In this document: in pieces, positions 1 through 8,271 of the stretch
How the letters are laid out: each line of letters opens with the position of its first letter
Numbering within the stretch: the first letter of the stretch is position 1
NCBI RefSeq assembly: GCF_029626105.1
Contig: NZ_JARUBH010000009.1
Span: forward strand, 3,348,001-3,412,000
Source: Solwaraspora sp. WMMD792
GTDB lineage: Bacteria > Actinomycetota > Actinomycetes > Mycobacteriales > Micromonosporaceae
Length of the DNA stretch: 64,000 nucleotides
Direction: 5' to 3'
The notes under the pieces: model-generated
The model's input: only the letters and a program-made list of their open reading frames with translations
Told to the model about the DNA's origin: nothing
The model's database searches: none
Program-made: the position numbers and the translations under genes

Positions 1-197
1 GCGATCGCCTCCAGCCCGGCGCCGAGGCCCAACGCCCGCAACGCGCGGACACCGTTGGGCCAGAGCACCAGGGCGGTGCCGTCGGACCGGACCCGGTCCT
101 CACGTTCCAGCAAGGTGACCCGCCAACCGGTGCGGGCCAGGGCACCGGCGACCGCCAGACCGCCGATGCCCGCCCCCACCACGACCGCAGTACGCAT
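1..197 (-). CDS. FAD-dependent monooxygenase, N-terminal fragment
   Basis: The first 65 residues of a flavoprotein that runs off the left edge. The N-terminus has the dinucleotide-binding fold signature GAGIGG (residues 8-13), a beta strand ending in the acidic ribose-binding residue of LLERED, and a later LWPNG stretch typical of the PHBH/salicylate-hydroxylase type of FAD monooxygenase. The ATG at 197 follows a purine-rich GGGGAAGAGGGGG tract suitable as a ribosome binding site. The substrate cannot be told from this fragment. It points the same way as lgt but lies beyond a candidate hairpin, so it is probably a separate unit. Confidence 0.8.
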   Translation of the reverse strand, partial: MRTAVVVGAGIGGLAVAGALARTGWRVTLLEREDRVRSDGTALVLWPNGVRALRALGLGAGLEAI

Positions 198-218
198 CCC
201 GCCCCCTCTTCCCCCGGT

Positions 219-238
219 CGGTCGGCGCCCGCCGACCG
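219..238 (-). terminator. Candidate hairpin terminator after lgt
   Basis: An 8-bp perfect inverted repeat (CGGTCGGC and GCCGACCG) with a 4-nt loop lies just past the lgt stop codon and before the next minus-strand gene. There is no T tract, as is common in actinobacteria. The assignment rests only on position and symmetry. Confidence 0.35.
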
Positions 239-242
239 GCGG

Positions 243-1538
243 TCAGCTTCCGGTCTTGCCGGTGCCGGTGCCGGCTCCGGTCTCGGCGTCGGTCTTGGCG
301 TCGGTCTTGGCGTCGGCGTCGGCTCCGGTCTCGGTGCCGGTCTTGGCGTCGGCGTCGGTCTCGGCGACATCGTCGTCGGCAGCGTCCGCGCCGGGATCGG
401 TGGTGCTGCCGGTGTCGGTGGTGCTGCCGGTGTCGGTTCCGGCGGTGGTCTCGGCCGGCAGCTCACCGGTGCTCTCGTACCGCCGGAACTGTTCCTCGGT
501 GACCACTCGGTAGCCGGCGGCCAACTCGGCGGTGGGTTTCTTGCCCGAGACGTCGACCTGGGACACCCCACCGGTTGCCCCGGACCCGGCCGCCCCGCTT
601 TCGGTCGGCTCGGCGGTGCCCGACCCGGCGTCGGTCGAACCGCCGTCGGCCGGGGTCGACGCGCCGACAGGCGGCAACGGCCGGCCCTCGGCGTCCAACG
701 GGACGAGGAACTGCTGCGGGCCGCGTACCCGGACGAGATAGACCAGCGCGCCGAGGAAGATCAGCACCGAGGTGAACACGTTGACCCGCACGCCGAAGAA
801 CTCGTTCGCGGGATCGGTACGCATGATCTCGATCCAGAACCGGCCGGCGGTGTAGCCCGCCACGTACACCGCGAAGGCCCGACCGGCACCGAGCTTCCAG
901 CGGCGTTCGGCGAGCAGCACCAGCGCGGCGACACCGACGTTCCAGATCGCCTCGTACAGGAAGGTCGGATGGTAGAGCCCCGGCTCCAGCACCGGGTTGC
1001 CCTCCGGGTCGCGCAGCGCCTGACCGGGGTTGCTGCGGTCCATCTGGTGCACCTGCAGGCCCCACGGCAACGTGGTCGGGCCGCCGTACAGCTCGTTGTT
1101 GAACCAGTTGCCGAACCGGCCGACGGCCTGGGCGAGCGGCAGGCCGGGGGCGAGCGCGTCGGCGACCACGCTGAGCGGGATGCCCAGTTGGCGGGCGGCC
1201 AGCCAGGCACCGACCGCGCCACCGGCGACGGCGCCCCAGATACCGAGACCGCCCTGCCAGATGTAGAACGCCTCGATCGGGTTGCCGTTGGCGCCGAAGT
1301 ACGCCTGCGGCGAGGAGATGACGTGATAGAGCCGGGCACCGAGGATGCCGAACGGCACCGCCCAGATGGCGATGTCCAGCACCGCCCACGGCCGGACCCC
1401 GCGCTGGCGGAGCCGGTACTCGGTGACCGCGCTGGCCACCACGATGCCGAGGACTATGCAGAGCGCGTACGCCCGGATGGGAATTGGACCAAGTTGCCAG
1501 ACAGCGGTGGCCGGGCTGGGGATCGCGGCGAGTGTCAC
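243..1538 (-). CDS. lgt: Prolipoprotein diacylglyceryl transferase
   Basis: Transfers diacylglycerol from phosphatidylglycerol to the lipobox cysteine of prolipoproteins in the cytoplasmic membrane, the first step of lipoprotein maturation. The first ~285 residues are a multi-pass Lgt domain with the family signature GRFGNWFNNE followed by YGGPT, and an HPTFLYE motif. The remaining ~145 residues are a low-complexity cytoplasmic tail rich in T, G, D, A and K (repeated DTGSTT and DAKT units), so at 431 residues the protein is much longer than a typical 260-300 residue Lgt. The start is GTG; a TAGCGT box lies 8 nt before it, suggesting a leaderless mRNA. It lies downstream of trpA on the same strand, an order common in actinobacteria. 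LspA, the next lipoprotein enzyme, is at 48.5 kb. Confidence 0.96.
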   Translation of the reverse strand: MTLAAIPSPATAVWQLGPIPIRAYALCIVLGIVVASAVTEYRLRQRGVRPWAVLDIAIWAVPFGILGARLYHVISSPQAYFGANGNPIEAFYIWQGGLGIWGAVAGGAVGAWLAARQLGIPLSVVADALAPGLPLAQAVGRFGNWFNNELYGGPTTLPWGLQVHQMDRSNPGQALRDPEGNPVLEPGLYHPTFLYEAIWNVGVAALVLLAERRWKLGAGRAFAVYVAGYTAGRFWIEIMRTDPANEFFGVRVNVFTSVLIFLGALVYLVRVRGPQQFLVPLDAEGRPLPPVGASTPADGGSTDAGSGTAEPTESGAAGSGATGGVSQVDVSGKKPTAELAAGYRVVTEEQFRRYESTGELPAETTAGTDTGSTTDTGSTTDPGADAADDDVAETDADAKTGTETGADADAKTDAKTDAETGAGTGTGKTGS

Positions 1539-1546
1539 GGGTGCAC

Positions 1547-1552
1547 ACGCTA
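1547..1552 (-). promoter_or_regulatory. Candidate -10 box of lgt
   Basis: TAGCGT lies 8 nt upstream of the lgt GTG. This spacing would place the transcription start at or next to the start codon. No clear -35 box is visible. This is one of a recurring set in the window. Confidence 0.35.
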
Positions 1553-1644
1553 CCGTCGTGACCCCCGAACCAGGGACCCCCGGTCGCCAGCGTCAGGCGT
1601 GTCGCCGGCTCACCGGGACACCGCACCGGGTCGCCCGACCCGCT

Positions 1645-2445
1645 TCACCGGGTCACCGCGCGTACGCCGGCGGCGAGCTCACCGCTGAGCGAACGCAGTG
1701 CGGCCAGCCCGGCGGGCAGATCGGCCGCGTCCAGCAGGCACCGGATCAACGCGCTGCCGACGATCACTCCGTCGGCGAACGAACCGACCTCGGCCGCCTG
1801 GGTGCCGTTGCCCACCCCGAGACCGACGCCGACCGGCAGGTCGGTGACCTGGCGCAGCCGGCCGACCAGGGTCGGTGCCGCGCCGGAGGACTGCTCGCGG
1901 GCCCCGGTGACACCCATCAGCGCGGTGGCGTAGACGAAACCCCGGCAGTGCCGCACGGTCATCGCCAGCCGGGCGTCGGTCGACGACGGCGAGACGAGGA
2001 AGGTCCGGTCCAGGCCGTACGCGTCCGAGGCGGCCAGCCACTCGTCCGCCTCGTCCGGGATCAGGTCCGGGGTGATCAGCCCGGTGCCGCCGGCCGCTGC
2101 CAGGTCGCGGGCGAAGGCGTCCACGCCGTACCGCTCGATCGGGTTCCAGTAGGTCATGGTGACCACCGGCGCGCCGGTCGCGGCGACCGCCTCGATGATC
2201 CGCAGCGCGTCGGCGGTGCGGACCCCGCCGGCCAGGGCGATGTCGCTGGCCCGCTGGATCACCGGGCCGTCCATCACCGGGTCGGAGTAGGGCAGCTCGA
2301 CCTCGATGACGTCGACTCCGGCGTCGACCATCGCCCGCATCGCGACGATGCTGTCGTCGACGCTGGGGAAGCCGGCCGGCATGCAGCCGACCAGCACGGC
2401 GCGGCCCTCGGCCCGGGCCTTGTCGAACGCCACCGAGATGCTCAT
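1645..2445 (-). CDS. trpA: Tryptophan synthase alpha chain
   Basis: Cleaves indole-3-glycerol phosphate to indole and glyceraldehyde 3-phosphate in the alpha2beta2 tryptophan synthase complex; indole is channelled to TrpB. The 266-residue TIM barrel shows the catalytic-glutamate strand in EVELPYSDP, then MDGPVIQ, and a phosphate-binding end with GLGVGNG and GVIVGSAL. The open frame extends further upstream, but the ATG at 2445 overlaps the trpB stop in an ATGA, the normal coupling for this pair, so this start was chosen. It is the last gene of trpC-trpB-trpA. Confidence 0.96.
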   Translation of the reverse strand: MSISVAFDKARAEGRAVLVGCMPAGFPSVDDSIVAMRAMVDAGVDVIEVELPYSDPVMDGPVIQRASDIALAGGVRTADALRIIEAVAATGAPVVTMTYWNPIERYGVDAFARDLAAAGGTGLITPDLIPDEADEWLAASDAYGLDRTFLVSPSSTDARLAMTVRHCRGFVYATALMGVTGAREQSSGAAPTLVGRLRQVTDLPVGVGLGVGNGTQAAEVGSFADGVIVGSALIRCLLDAADLPAGLAALRSLSGELAAGVRAVTR

Positions 2446-3725
2446 CGGTCCTGCCCGTCGAGTCGGTCCTGCCCGTCGAGGATGCCGAAGTAGGCGCCGG
2501 CGGTGTGCACGTCCTTGTCGCCGCGGCCGGAGAGGTTGACCACGATGGTCGGCTCGCGCCCCAGCTCGGCGGTGAGTTCCGGGATGATCCGCAGGGTGCC
2601 GGCGAGCGCGTGTGCGCTCTCGATCGCCGGGATGATCCCCTCGGTGCGGCAGAGCAGCTGGAACGCCGCCATCGCCTCGGCGTCGGTGACCGGCTGGTAG
2701 CGGGCCCGGCCGACGTCGTGCAGCCAGGCGTGCTCCGGACCGACCGCCGGGTAGTCCAGGCCGGCCGAGATCGAGTGCGAGTCCAGGGTCTGCCCGTCGG
2801 CGTCCTGCAGCAGGTAGGTGCGGGCCCCGTGCAGCACCCCGGACGCCCCGCCGGTGATGCTGGCCGCGTGCCGGCCGGTGGCCACCCCGTCGCCGCCGGC
2901 CTCGAAGCCGTACAGCCGGACCTGGTCGTCGCCGACGAAGGCGTGGAAGATGCCGATGGCGTTGGAGCCGCCGCCGACGCAGGCGGTGACCGCGTCCGGG
3001 AGCGCGCCGAGGCTGTCCAGGCACTGCTGGCGGGCCTCGTCGCCGATGCCGCGCACGAAGTCACGGACCATCGCCGGGAACGGGTGCGGCCCGGCGGCGG
3101 TGCCGATCAGGTAGTGGGTGTGGTCGACGCTGGCCACCCAGTCGCGCAGCGCCTCGTTGAGCGCGTCCTTGAGGGTGCGCGACCCGTTGGTCACCGGCAC
3201 CACGGTGGCGCCGAGCATCCGCATCCGGGCCACGTTGAGCGCCTGCCGTTCGGTGTCCACCTCGCCCATGTAGACCACGCATTCGAGGTCCAGCAGGGCG
3301 GCGGCGGTGGCGCTGGCCACCCCGTGCTGCCCGGCGCCGGTCTCGGCGATGATCCGGGGCTTGCCCATCCGCCGGGTCAGCAACGCCTGGCCGAGCACGT
3401 TGCGCACCTTGTGCGCGCCGGTGTGGTTGAGGTCCTCCCGCTTGAGCAGCACCGTCGCGCCGACCTGCGCGGACAGCCGCTCGGCCCGGTAGAGCAGCGA
3501 CGGGGTGCCGGCGTAGTCGCGCAGCAGCCGGTCGAAGTCGGCCCGGAAGCCGTCGTCGGCCATCGCCTGCCGGTACGCGACGTCCAGCTCGTCGAGGGCG
3601 GCGATCAGCGCTTCGGGCACGAACCGCCCGCCGTACCGGCCGAAGTGGCCGGTGTCGTCGGGCAGCGCGGCGGGCCGCGCACCGGTGCCGGGCGCGTCGA
3701 CGCCGGTGGCGTTCGGGGCGCTCAT
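2442..3725 (-). CDS. trpB: Tryptophan synthase beta chain
   Basis: A PLP enzyme condensing indole with L-serine to tryptophan. The Schiff-base lysine sits in HTGAHK, preceded by KREDLN. A glycine-rich phosphate cup ([10 protein letters not shown]) and a C-terminal SGRGDKD are also visible. The 427 residues fit the canonical TrpB1 length plus a short N-terminal extension and a terminal duplicated LDGQDR. Its start overlaps the trpC stop and its stop overlaps the trpA start (ATGA), so translation of the three is probably coupled. Confidence 0.97.
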   Translation of the reverse strand: MSAPNATGVDAPGTGARPAALPDDTGHFGRYGGRFVPEALIAALDELDVAYRQAMADDGFRADFDRLLRDYAGTPSLLYRAERLSAQVGATVLLKREDLNHTGAHKVRNVLGQALLTRRMGKPRIIAETGAGQHGVASATAAALLDLECVVYMGEVDTERQALNVARMRMLGATVVPVTNGSRTLKDALNEALRDWVASVDHTHYLIGTAAGPHPFPAMVRDFVRGIGDEARQQCLDSLGALPDAVTACVGGGSNAIGIFHAFVGDDQVRLYGFEAGGDGVATGRHAASITGGASGVLHGARTYLLQDADGQTLDSHSISAGLDYPAVGPEHAWLHDVGRARYQPVTDAEAMAAFQLLCRTEGIIPAIESAHALAGTLRIIPELTAELGREPTIVVNLSGRGDKDVHTAGAYFGILDGQDRLDGQDR

Positions 3726-4603
3726 CGGACCGGCCTCGGCGTCGCCGGATGGTTGCCGGCGTTGACCAGCTCGGCGACCGCGTCCCGGGGGCTCTTCTGG
3801 GTCACCAGGCCCTCACCGACCAGGACGGCGTCGGCGCCGGCCGACGCGTACCGGATCAGGTCGTGCGGCCCGCGCACCCCCGACTCGGCGATCTTGACGA
3901 CGCTGTTCGGCAGCCCTGGCGCGATCCGCTCGAACACCGACCGGTCCACCTCCAGGGTGCGCAGGTCACGGGCGTTGACCCCGATGACCTGGGCACCGGC
4001 TTCGAGGGCCCGGTCGGCCTCCTCCTCGGTGTGCACCTCGACCAGCGCGGTCATGCCCAGCGACTCGATCCGCTCCAGCAGACCGACCAGCACGTTCTGC
4101 TCCAACGCGACCACCATCAGCAGGACCAGGTCGGCGCCGTAGGCGCGGGCCTCGTGCACCTGGTAGCTGGAGACGATGAAGTCCTTGCGCAGCACCGGCA
4201 CGTCGACGGCGGCCCGTACGGCGGTGAGGTCGTCCAGTGAGCCGCCGAACCAGCGCTGCTCGGTCAGCACGCTGATGCAGCGGGCGCCACCGGCGGCGTA
4301 CTCCGAGGCAAGGTCGGCCGGGTCCGGGATGTCGGCCAGCGCACCCTTCGACGGCGAGGCCCGCTTGACCTCGGCGATCACCCCGACCCCGGGCTTGCGC
4401 AGCGCTGCGCAGGCGTCGATCGGTGGTGGCGCGGCGGCGGCGAGCTCACGGATCCGGCTCAGCGGGACCAGCCCTTCGCGGCGTTGAACCTCGGCTCGGA
4501 CGCCGGCGATGATCTCGTCGAGCACTCCGAGCGCCGGCGCCGACGGTCCGGCGCTGTCCTCCTGGTCAGCAGTCACCAACGGACTCCCCTCTCCGGGTGT
4601 CAT
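3722..4603 (-). CDS. trpC: Indole-3-glycerol phosphate synthase
   Basis: Closes the indole ring from carboxyphenylaminodeoxyribulose phosphate. The TIM-barrel motifs [29 protein letters not shown] and KIAESGV hold the family's catalytic lysines and glutamates. The ATG at 4603 is preceded at 7 nt by TAGCAT, which supports leaderless initiation there. An internal GTG at 4576 has a GGAGAGGGGAG tract before it and is an alternative that removes nine residues. It is a stand-alone TrpC with no TrpF fusion. It begins the trpC-trpB-trpA unit and diverges from the small gene at 4961. Confidence 0.95.
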   Translation of the reverse strand: MTPGEGSPLVTADQEDSAGPSAPALGVLDEIIAGVRAEVQRREGLVPLSRIRELAAAAPPPIDACAALRKPGVGVIAEVKRASPSKGALADIPDPADLASEYAAGGARCISVLTEQRWFGGSLDDLTAVRAAVDVPVLRKDFIVSSYQVHEARAYGADLVLLMVVALEQNVLVGLLERIESLGMTALVEVHTEEEADRALEAGAQVIGVNARDLRTLEVDRSVFERIAPGLPNSVVKIAESGVRGPHDLIRYASAGADAVLVGEGLVTQKSPRDAVAELVNAGNHPATPRPVR

Positions 4604-4960
4604 GCGCCCGATGCTAGGTGGCGGCGCAGGTGAGCTGGAGTCGGGGGTATGGCGCGCCTCACCATCTGGGCTGGGGCATAATGCCCATCTTTTGTGAGAA
4701 GAGCATCACCCACCGTGCCAACGGCTCCCAGCGGGCCGGGCCACCCGGGCAGCACCGGATCCCATCGACGCTGATCATATCGTGTCGGCGGTGCCGGCTC
4801 CGCTGTGGTGCAGATCAACACCGGCGGTACGGGTGCCACCCGCCCCGTTGGGCGATAGTTGACCTGCGGGTCACCGCCGTGAAACAGCCTCCGGTCAGCA
4901 TGGGGTTCGGGCAGACTGGTCGGCGGTAGCCGCCGGCCGCGCAACCACCTGGGGGACGCC
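4604..4960. other. Intergenic region inside the trp cluster
   Basis: A 357-bp divergent spacer between trpC and the small plus-strand gene. It holds the trpC -10 candidate (4611-4616) and a perfect 13-bp inverted repeat GGGCAT-A-ATGCCC (4674-4686) about 70 bp upstream of trpC, which could be an operator. A TTGACC at 4859-4864 could be a -35 for the plus-strand gene, but no good -10 follows. No tryptophan-rich leader peptide or attenuator hairpin pair was seen. A 149-codon minus-strand frame spans the spacer but has no gene-like character. Confidence 0.6.
4611..4616 (-). promoter_or_regulatory. Candidate -10 box of the trpC-trpB-trpA operon
   Basis: TAGCAT lies 7 nt before the trpC ATG at 4603. 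It has the same geometry as the putative leaderless promoters of hisD and the LON-domain gene. No convincing -35 hexamer is seen. Confidence 0.4.
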
Positions 4961-5338
4961 ATGAGCAGCACACCACGGGACGCCAACGTCGACCTGATCG
5001 CCATCCCCCGGGCCGTGGTCTCGCTGGCCGCCGAGGTCGTGCATACCATGGAACGCGCCGTGATCGGCGATCACCGGGTACGTACCGCCAAGGGCAATGC
5101 CTGGGAGGCGATCTGCGCCGACCGGGCCCGTGCCCACCAGCGGGACGAGATCCGCCGGCTGGTGGCCACGCTCACCGCCGCCCGGTCCGTCGAGGTATCC
5201 GACGCCGCTGATGAGCCAACCGCCATCGCTGAAGCCGCCACCGCTACCGCAGCCGTCACCGGTCGGCGCCCGGGTCGTCGTCGGTCGGGTCCTCGCCCCG
5301 GTCCAGAGCGTTCCACGCGTCCAGCGTCGACCGGCTAG
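4961..5338 (+). CDS. Conserved-looking small protein, function unknown
   Basis: 125 residues, not recognised. The first ~75 residues are predicted helical and regular (VDLIAIPRAVVSLAAEVVHTM, then an arginine-rich ICADRARAHQRDEIRRL segment), so this part looks like a real soluble helical domain. The last ~30 residues are R/P/G-rich and are encoded where the gene overlaps the end of the convergent trp membrane gene by 83 bp. The ATG has a good GGGGGA ribosome binding site 4 nt upstream. Its position, opposite in strand inside the trp cluster, suggests a trp-linked or purely local role, but nothing in the sequence shows which. Confidence 0.65.
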   Translation: MSSTPRDANVDLIAIPRAVVSLAAEVVHTMERAVIGDHRVRTAKGNAWEAICADRARAHQRDEIRRLVATLTAARSVEVSDAADEPTAIAEAATATAAVTGRRPGRRRSGPRPGPERSTRPASTG

Positions 5339-5903
5339 ACCGGCCGCCCAGACCGGCCGCCCGGCCGTCGGCGCCCGGACCGGACCCGTCAGCACCGGAC
5401 CCGCCGCCACCGGGCCGGCTTCGCTCGTACCGGGCGCCCATCGCCGGCCAGTGCCGGGAGCGCAGCGCGGCGACCGACCCACCGGCGGCGAGCAGCACCG
5501 CACCGACCACCGTCGCCGCCGGCCACTGCGGAGCCGACACGGTGCTGTCCGTCGTCGGACCGGCCGGACCGGCGCCAGTGAGCAGCACCATCAGCCCACC
5601 GGCCGCCATCGCCACGCCGAGGGCCGCGAGCAGCGCGCCGACCAGCCGCCGGGCCAGCCCTCGGGTGGCCAGCACCGCGCCGGTGCCGGCCAGTCCGACC
5701 AGAGCGACCGCCGGCAGCCACGGCAGCACGTCGGCACCGGTGCGGGCCACCTCGACGGCCGGCAGCGGCGCCGGGCGCCCGGTCACCTCGACCGCCCAGT
5801 CCCGCCCGGCGGCGTACAGCACCAGGCCGGCACCGGCCAGACAGGTGACGACGGCGCCGGCCAACGCCCGCCCCGGCGCGGCCGACAGGCCGGGGCCGGT
5901 CAC
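5256..5903 (-). CDS. Trp-operon-associated membrane protein
   Basis: A 215-residue protein with four hydrophobic segments (about residues 12-32, 55-75, 86-106 and 128-146) and a Gly/Ser/Asp-rich cytoplasmic tail. Actinobacterial trp operons commonly carry such a membrane protein next to trpE (the family annotated as tryptophan-associated transmembrane protein); its function is not established. The GTG at 5903 overlaps the trpE stop in GTGA, which fixes the start although the frame is open further upstream. The 3' end overlaps the plus-strand gene ending at 5338. Confidence 0.85.
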   Translation of the reverse strand: MTGPGLSAAPGRALAGAVVTCLAGAGLVLYAAGRDWAVEVTGRPAPLPAVEVARTGADVLPWLPAVALVGLAGTGAVLATRGLARRLVGALLAALGVAMAAGGLMVLLTGAGPAGPTTDSTVSAPQWPAATVVGAVLLAAGGSVAALRSRHWPAMGARYERSRPGGGGSGADGSGPGADGRAAGLGGRSSRSTLDAWNALDRGEDPTDDDPGADR

Positions 5904-7456
5904 CGGGCCGGACGCAGCGTCTCGGCGGCGGCGATCGCCACCAGCACCGCCGCCGCCTTGCTCTGCGTCTCCCGTTCCTCGGCGGCCGGGTCCGAGTCCG
6001 CCACGATCCCCGCACCGGCCTGCACGTAGGCGCGGCCGCCACGGATCAGCGCGGTCCGGATCGCGATCGCCATGTCCAGGTCGCCGCCGAACCCGAAGTA
6101 GCCGACGGTGCCGCCGTACAGGCCACGGCGGGTCGGCTCCAGCTCCTCGATGATCTCCATCGCCCGGACCTTCGGCGCACCGGACAGGGTGCCGGCCGGA
6201 AAGGTAGCCGCCAGGGCGTCGAACGCGGTCCGGTCCTCGCGCAGCTCGCCCACCACCGTCGACACGATGTGCATCACGTGGCTGTACCGCTCGACGGTGG
6301 CGAACTCGGGCACCTCGACGGTGCCCGGCCGGCAGACCCGGCCGAGGTCGTTGCGGCCCAGGTCGACCAGCATCACATGCTCGGCCCGTTCCTTCGGGTC
6401 GTTGAGCAGCTCGGTGGCGAGGGCGGCGTCGGCCTGCGGGGTGGCCCCCCGCCGCCGGGTGCCGGCGATCGGGTGCAGCATCGCCCGCCGGGTGCCGCCG
6501 GTGGTGACGGTGACCTTGAGGTGCGCCTCCGGTGACGAGCCCACCACGTCGAAGTCGTCGAACCGCAACAGGTACATGTACGGGCTGGGGTTGGTCGCCC
6601 GCAGCACCCGGTAGACGTCCAGCGGGTCGGCGGAGGTGTCCCGCTCGAACCGCTGGGCCAGCACGATCTGGAAGCACTCGCCGGCCCGGATCGCCTCCTT
6701 GGCCTCCTCGACGGCCTTGGGGTACGCGCCCGCGGCGGTGCGGCTACGGGCCGCCGGCCCGGGCGCACCGGGCGCGTCCATCATCGACACCATCGGTGGG
6801 TTGGGCCGGGACAGGGCGGTGGTCATCGCGTCGAGCCGGCCGATCGCGTGGTGGTAGGCGGCTGCCGCGGTGACCGGGTCGGCCGCCGCCGGCAGGACCG
6901 CGTTGGCGACCAGGATCGCCGTACCGTCGAAGTGGTCGAGCACCACCAGGTCGGTGGCGAGCAGCAACCCGAACTCGGGCAGCGCGAGATCGTCCTCGGT
7001 GTGCTCGGGGATCCGTTCCAGCCGGCGGACGAAGTCGTAGCTGAGGTAGCCGACCAGGCCGCCGGTCAGCGGCGGCAGGCCGCCGACCGGGTCGGTGTCC
7101 GGGGGCGGCCCGGTCAACGCGGCGACGGTCGCCCGCAGCACCTCGACCGGGTCACCTTCGGTGGGCACCCCGTCGGGCGGCTCACCGAGCCAGTGCGCAC
7201 CGCCACCGGACTCGGTCAGCGTCGCCGCGCTGCGTACCCCGATGAACGAGTAGCGCGACCAGGCGGTACCGGCCGACCCGGCGCCCTGTTCGGCGGACTC
7301 CAGCAGGAAGGTGCCGGGTCCGCCGGCGAGCTTGCGGTACACCCCGACCGGGGTCTCGCCGTCGGCCAGCAGCCGCCGGGTCACCGGCACCACCCGGCGC
7401 TGCCCGGCCAGGGTCTGAAAGGTCGGCTCGTCCGGGCTGACCGTACCGGTGATCAT
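5900..7456 (-). CDS. trpE: Anthranilate synthase component I
   Basis: Converts chorismate and ammonia or glutamine to anthranilate, the committed step to tryptophan. At 518 residues it has the N-terminal domain with the tryptophan feedback-binding LLES motif and a C-terminal chorismate-binding domain ([35 protein letters not shown]). The ATG at 7456 overlaps the hisI stop (ATGA). The glutamine amidotransferase subunit (trpG) is not in the window. Confidence 0.96.
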   Translation of the reverse strand: MITGTVSPDEPTFQTLAGQRRVVPVTRRLLADGETPVGVYRKLAGGPGTFLLESAEQGAGSAGTAWSRYSFIGVRSAATLTESGGGAHWLGEPPDGVPTEGDPVEVLRATVAALTGPPPDTDPVGGLPPLTGGLVGYLSYDFVRRLERIPEHTEDDLALPEFGLLLATDLVVLDHFDGTAILVANAVLPAAADPVTAAAAYHHAIGRLDAMTTALSRPNPPMVSMMDAPGAPGPAARSRTAAGAYPKAVEEAKEAIRAGECFQIVLAQRFERDTSADPLDVYRVLRATNPSPYMYLLRFDDFDVVGSSPEAHLKVTVTTGGTRRAMLHPIAGTRRRGATPQADAALATELLNDPKERAEHVMLVDLGRNDLGRVCRPGTVEVPEFATVERYSHVMHIVSTVVGELREDRTAFDALAATFPAGTLSGAPKVRAMEIIEELEPTRRGLYGGTVGYFGFGGDLDMAIAIRTALIRGGRAYVQAGAGIVADSDPAAEERETQSKAAAVLVAIAAAETLRPAR

Positions 7457-7899
7457 CGATCCTCCTGGGGGTCGGTGATGGTGCCGGTCACCGGCAGCTC
7501 GTCGAAGAAACAGTTGGCGGCCCCGGTGTGGCAGGCGGCACCGACCTGCTCGACCGTGACCAGCACCGCGTCGCCGTCGCAGTCCAGCCGCACCGACCGC
7601 ACGTACTGGTGGTGCCCGGAGGTGGCACCCTTGACCCAGTATTCCTGCCGGCTGCGCGACCAGTAGGTGGCCCGCCCGGTGGTGAGGGTGCGGTGCAGCG
7701 CCTCGTCGTCCATCCACGCCATCATCAGCACCTCGCCGGTGCCGTGCCGCTGCACGACGGCGGCGATCAGCCCGTCGGCGGAGCGGCGCAGCCGGGCCGC
7801 GACGGCCGGATCGAGCGCGGAGCGCCGTGGCGGGTCGCCGGGCGTGGGCCGCCGGGCGGTGGTCGGTGGGCCGGCTGCCGGTTCATCTGGTACGGACAC
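7453..7899 (-). CDS. hisI: Phosphoribosyl-AMP cyclohydrolase
   Basis: Opens the adenine ring of phosphoribosyl-AMP in the third step of histidine synthesis. The body shows [23 protein letters not shown] and the metal-ligand segment DCDGDAVL followed by [10 protein letters not shown], all standard for HisI. It is a monofunctional enzyme without a HisE domain. The frame is open to 8016, but the GTG at 7899 fits the family N-terminus and has AACAAT 8 nt before it, a possible leaderless start. It overlaps trpE, so a histidine gene heads this tryptophan operon, away from the main his cluster. Confidence 0.93.
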   Translation of the reverse strand: MSVPDEPAAGPPTTARRPTPGDPPRRSALDPAVAARLRRSADGLIAAVVQRHGTGEVLMMAWMDDEALHRTLTTGRATYWSRSRQEYWVKGATSGHHQYVRSVRLDCDGDAVLVTVEQVGAACHTGAANCFFDELPVTGTITDPQEDR

Positions 7900-8271
7900 A
7901 GTGCCCGATTGTTCCGTACGCCCGGACCGCCGTGGCGCGGCGTCCGGCATGCGGTGTCGTGAGCCCGACAGCGGTCGGCCGGAATCGACGGTTCGGGGGC
8001 TGTGCCGGTGCGGCATCAGGAGTACCTTGGCGGTGCGCCGCCACGGTCCAGGTCTGCGGGCACACCCACTGCTCGGCGGACCCCGGCCCCGGTGCCCGCC
8101 GATCGCACCTTCCGCTCAGGTTCCATGCCTGAGCCGGTGATGTGTGTCCGCCGGGCCTGTCGGCCGCGGCCGGCGCAGCGAGTCGGCGCACCACCCAGCA
8201 CCACGCCCGTGCGGACGGCTCCGGTCACCCCGGGACCGGGTCGCCCCGCCGAAGCGGACGGAGGATCAGCA
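7900..8271. other. Intergenic region hisI / acidic protein
   Basis: A 372-bp divergent spacer. The hisI side holds the AACAAT box (minus strand, 8 nt before the GTG). The plus side ends with a strong GGAGGA ribosome binding site at 8260-8265. Frames crossing the spacer look like shadows. No hairpin or repeat of note was seen. Confidence 0.5.

Noticed and set aside
264-440. Repeated GGCGTCGGTCTTGG-like units resembling a repeat array
   Set aside because: They encode the low-complexity tail of Lgt; units vary in length and there are no spacers, so this is not a CRISPR array.
4604-4960. trp attenuator or T-box leader
   Set aside because: No Trp-codon cluster, specifier stem or antiterminator hairpin pair was found.
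4600-5049. A 149-codon minus-strand frame upstream of trpC
   Set aside because: No ribosome binding site, no domain, unnatural composition; it spans the trpC promoter and the start of a better plus-strand gene.
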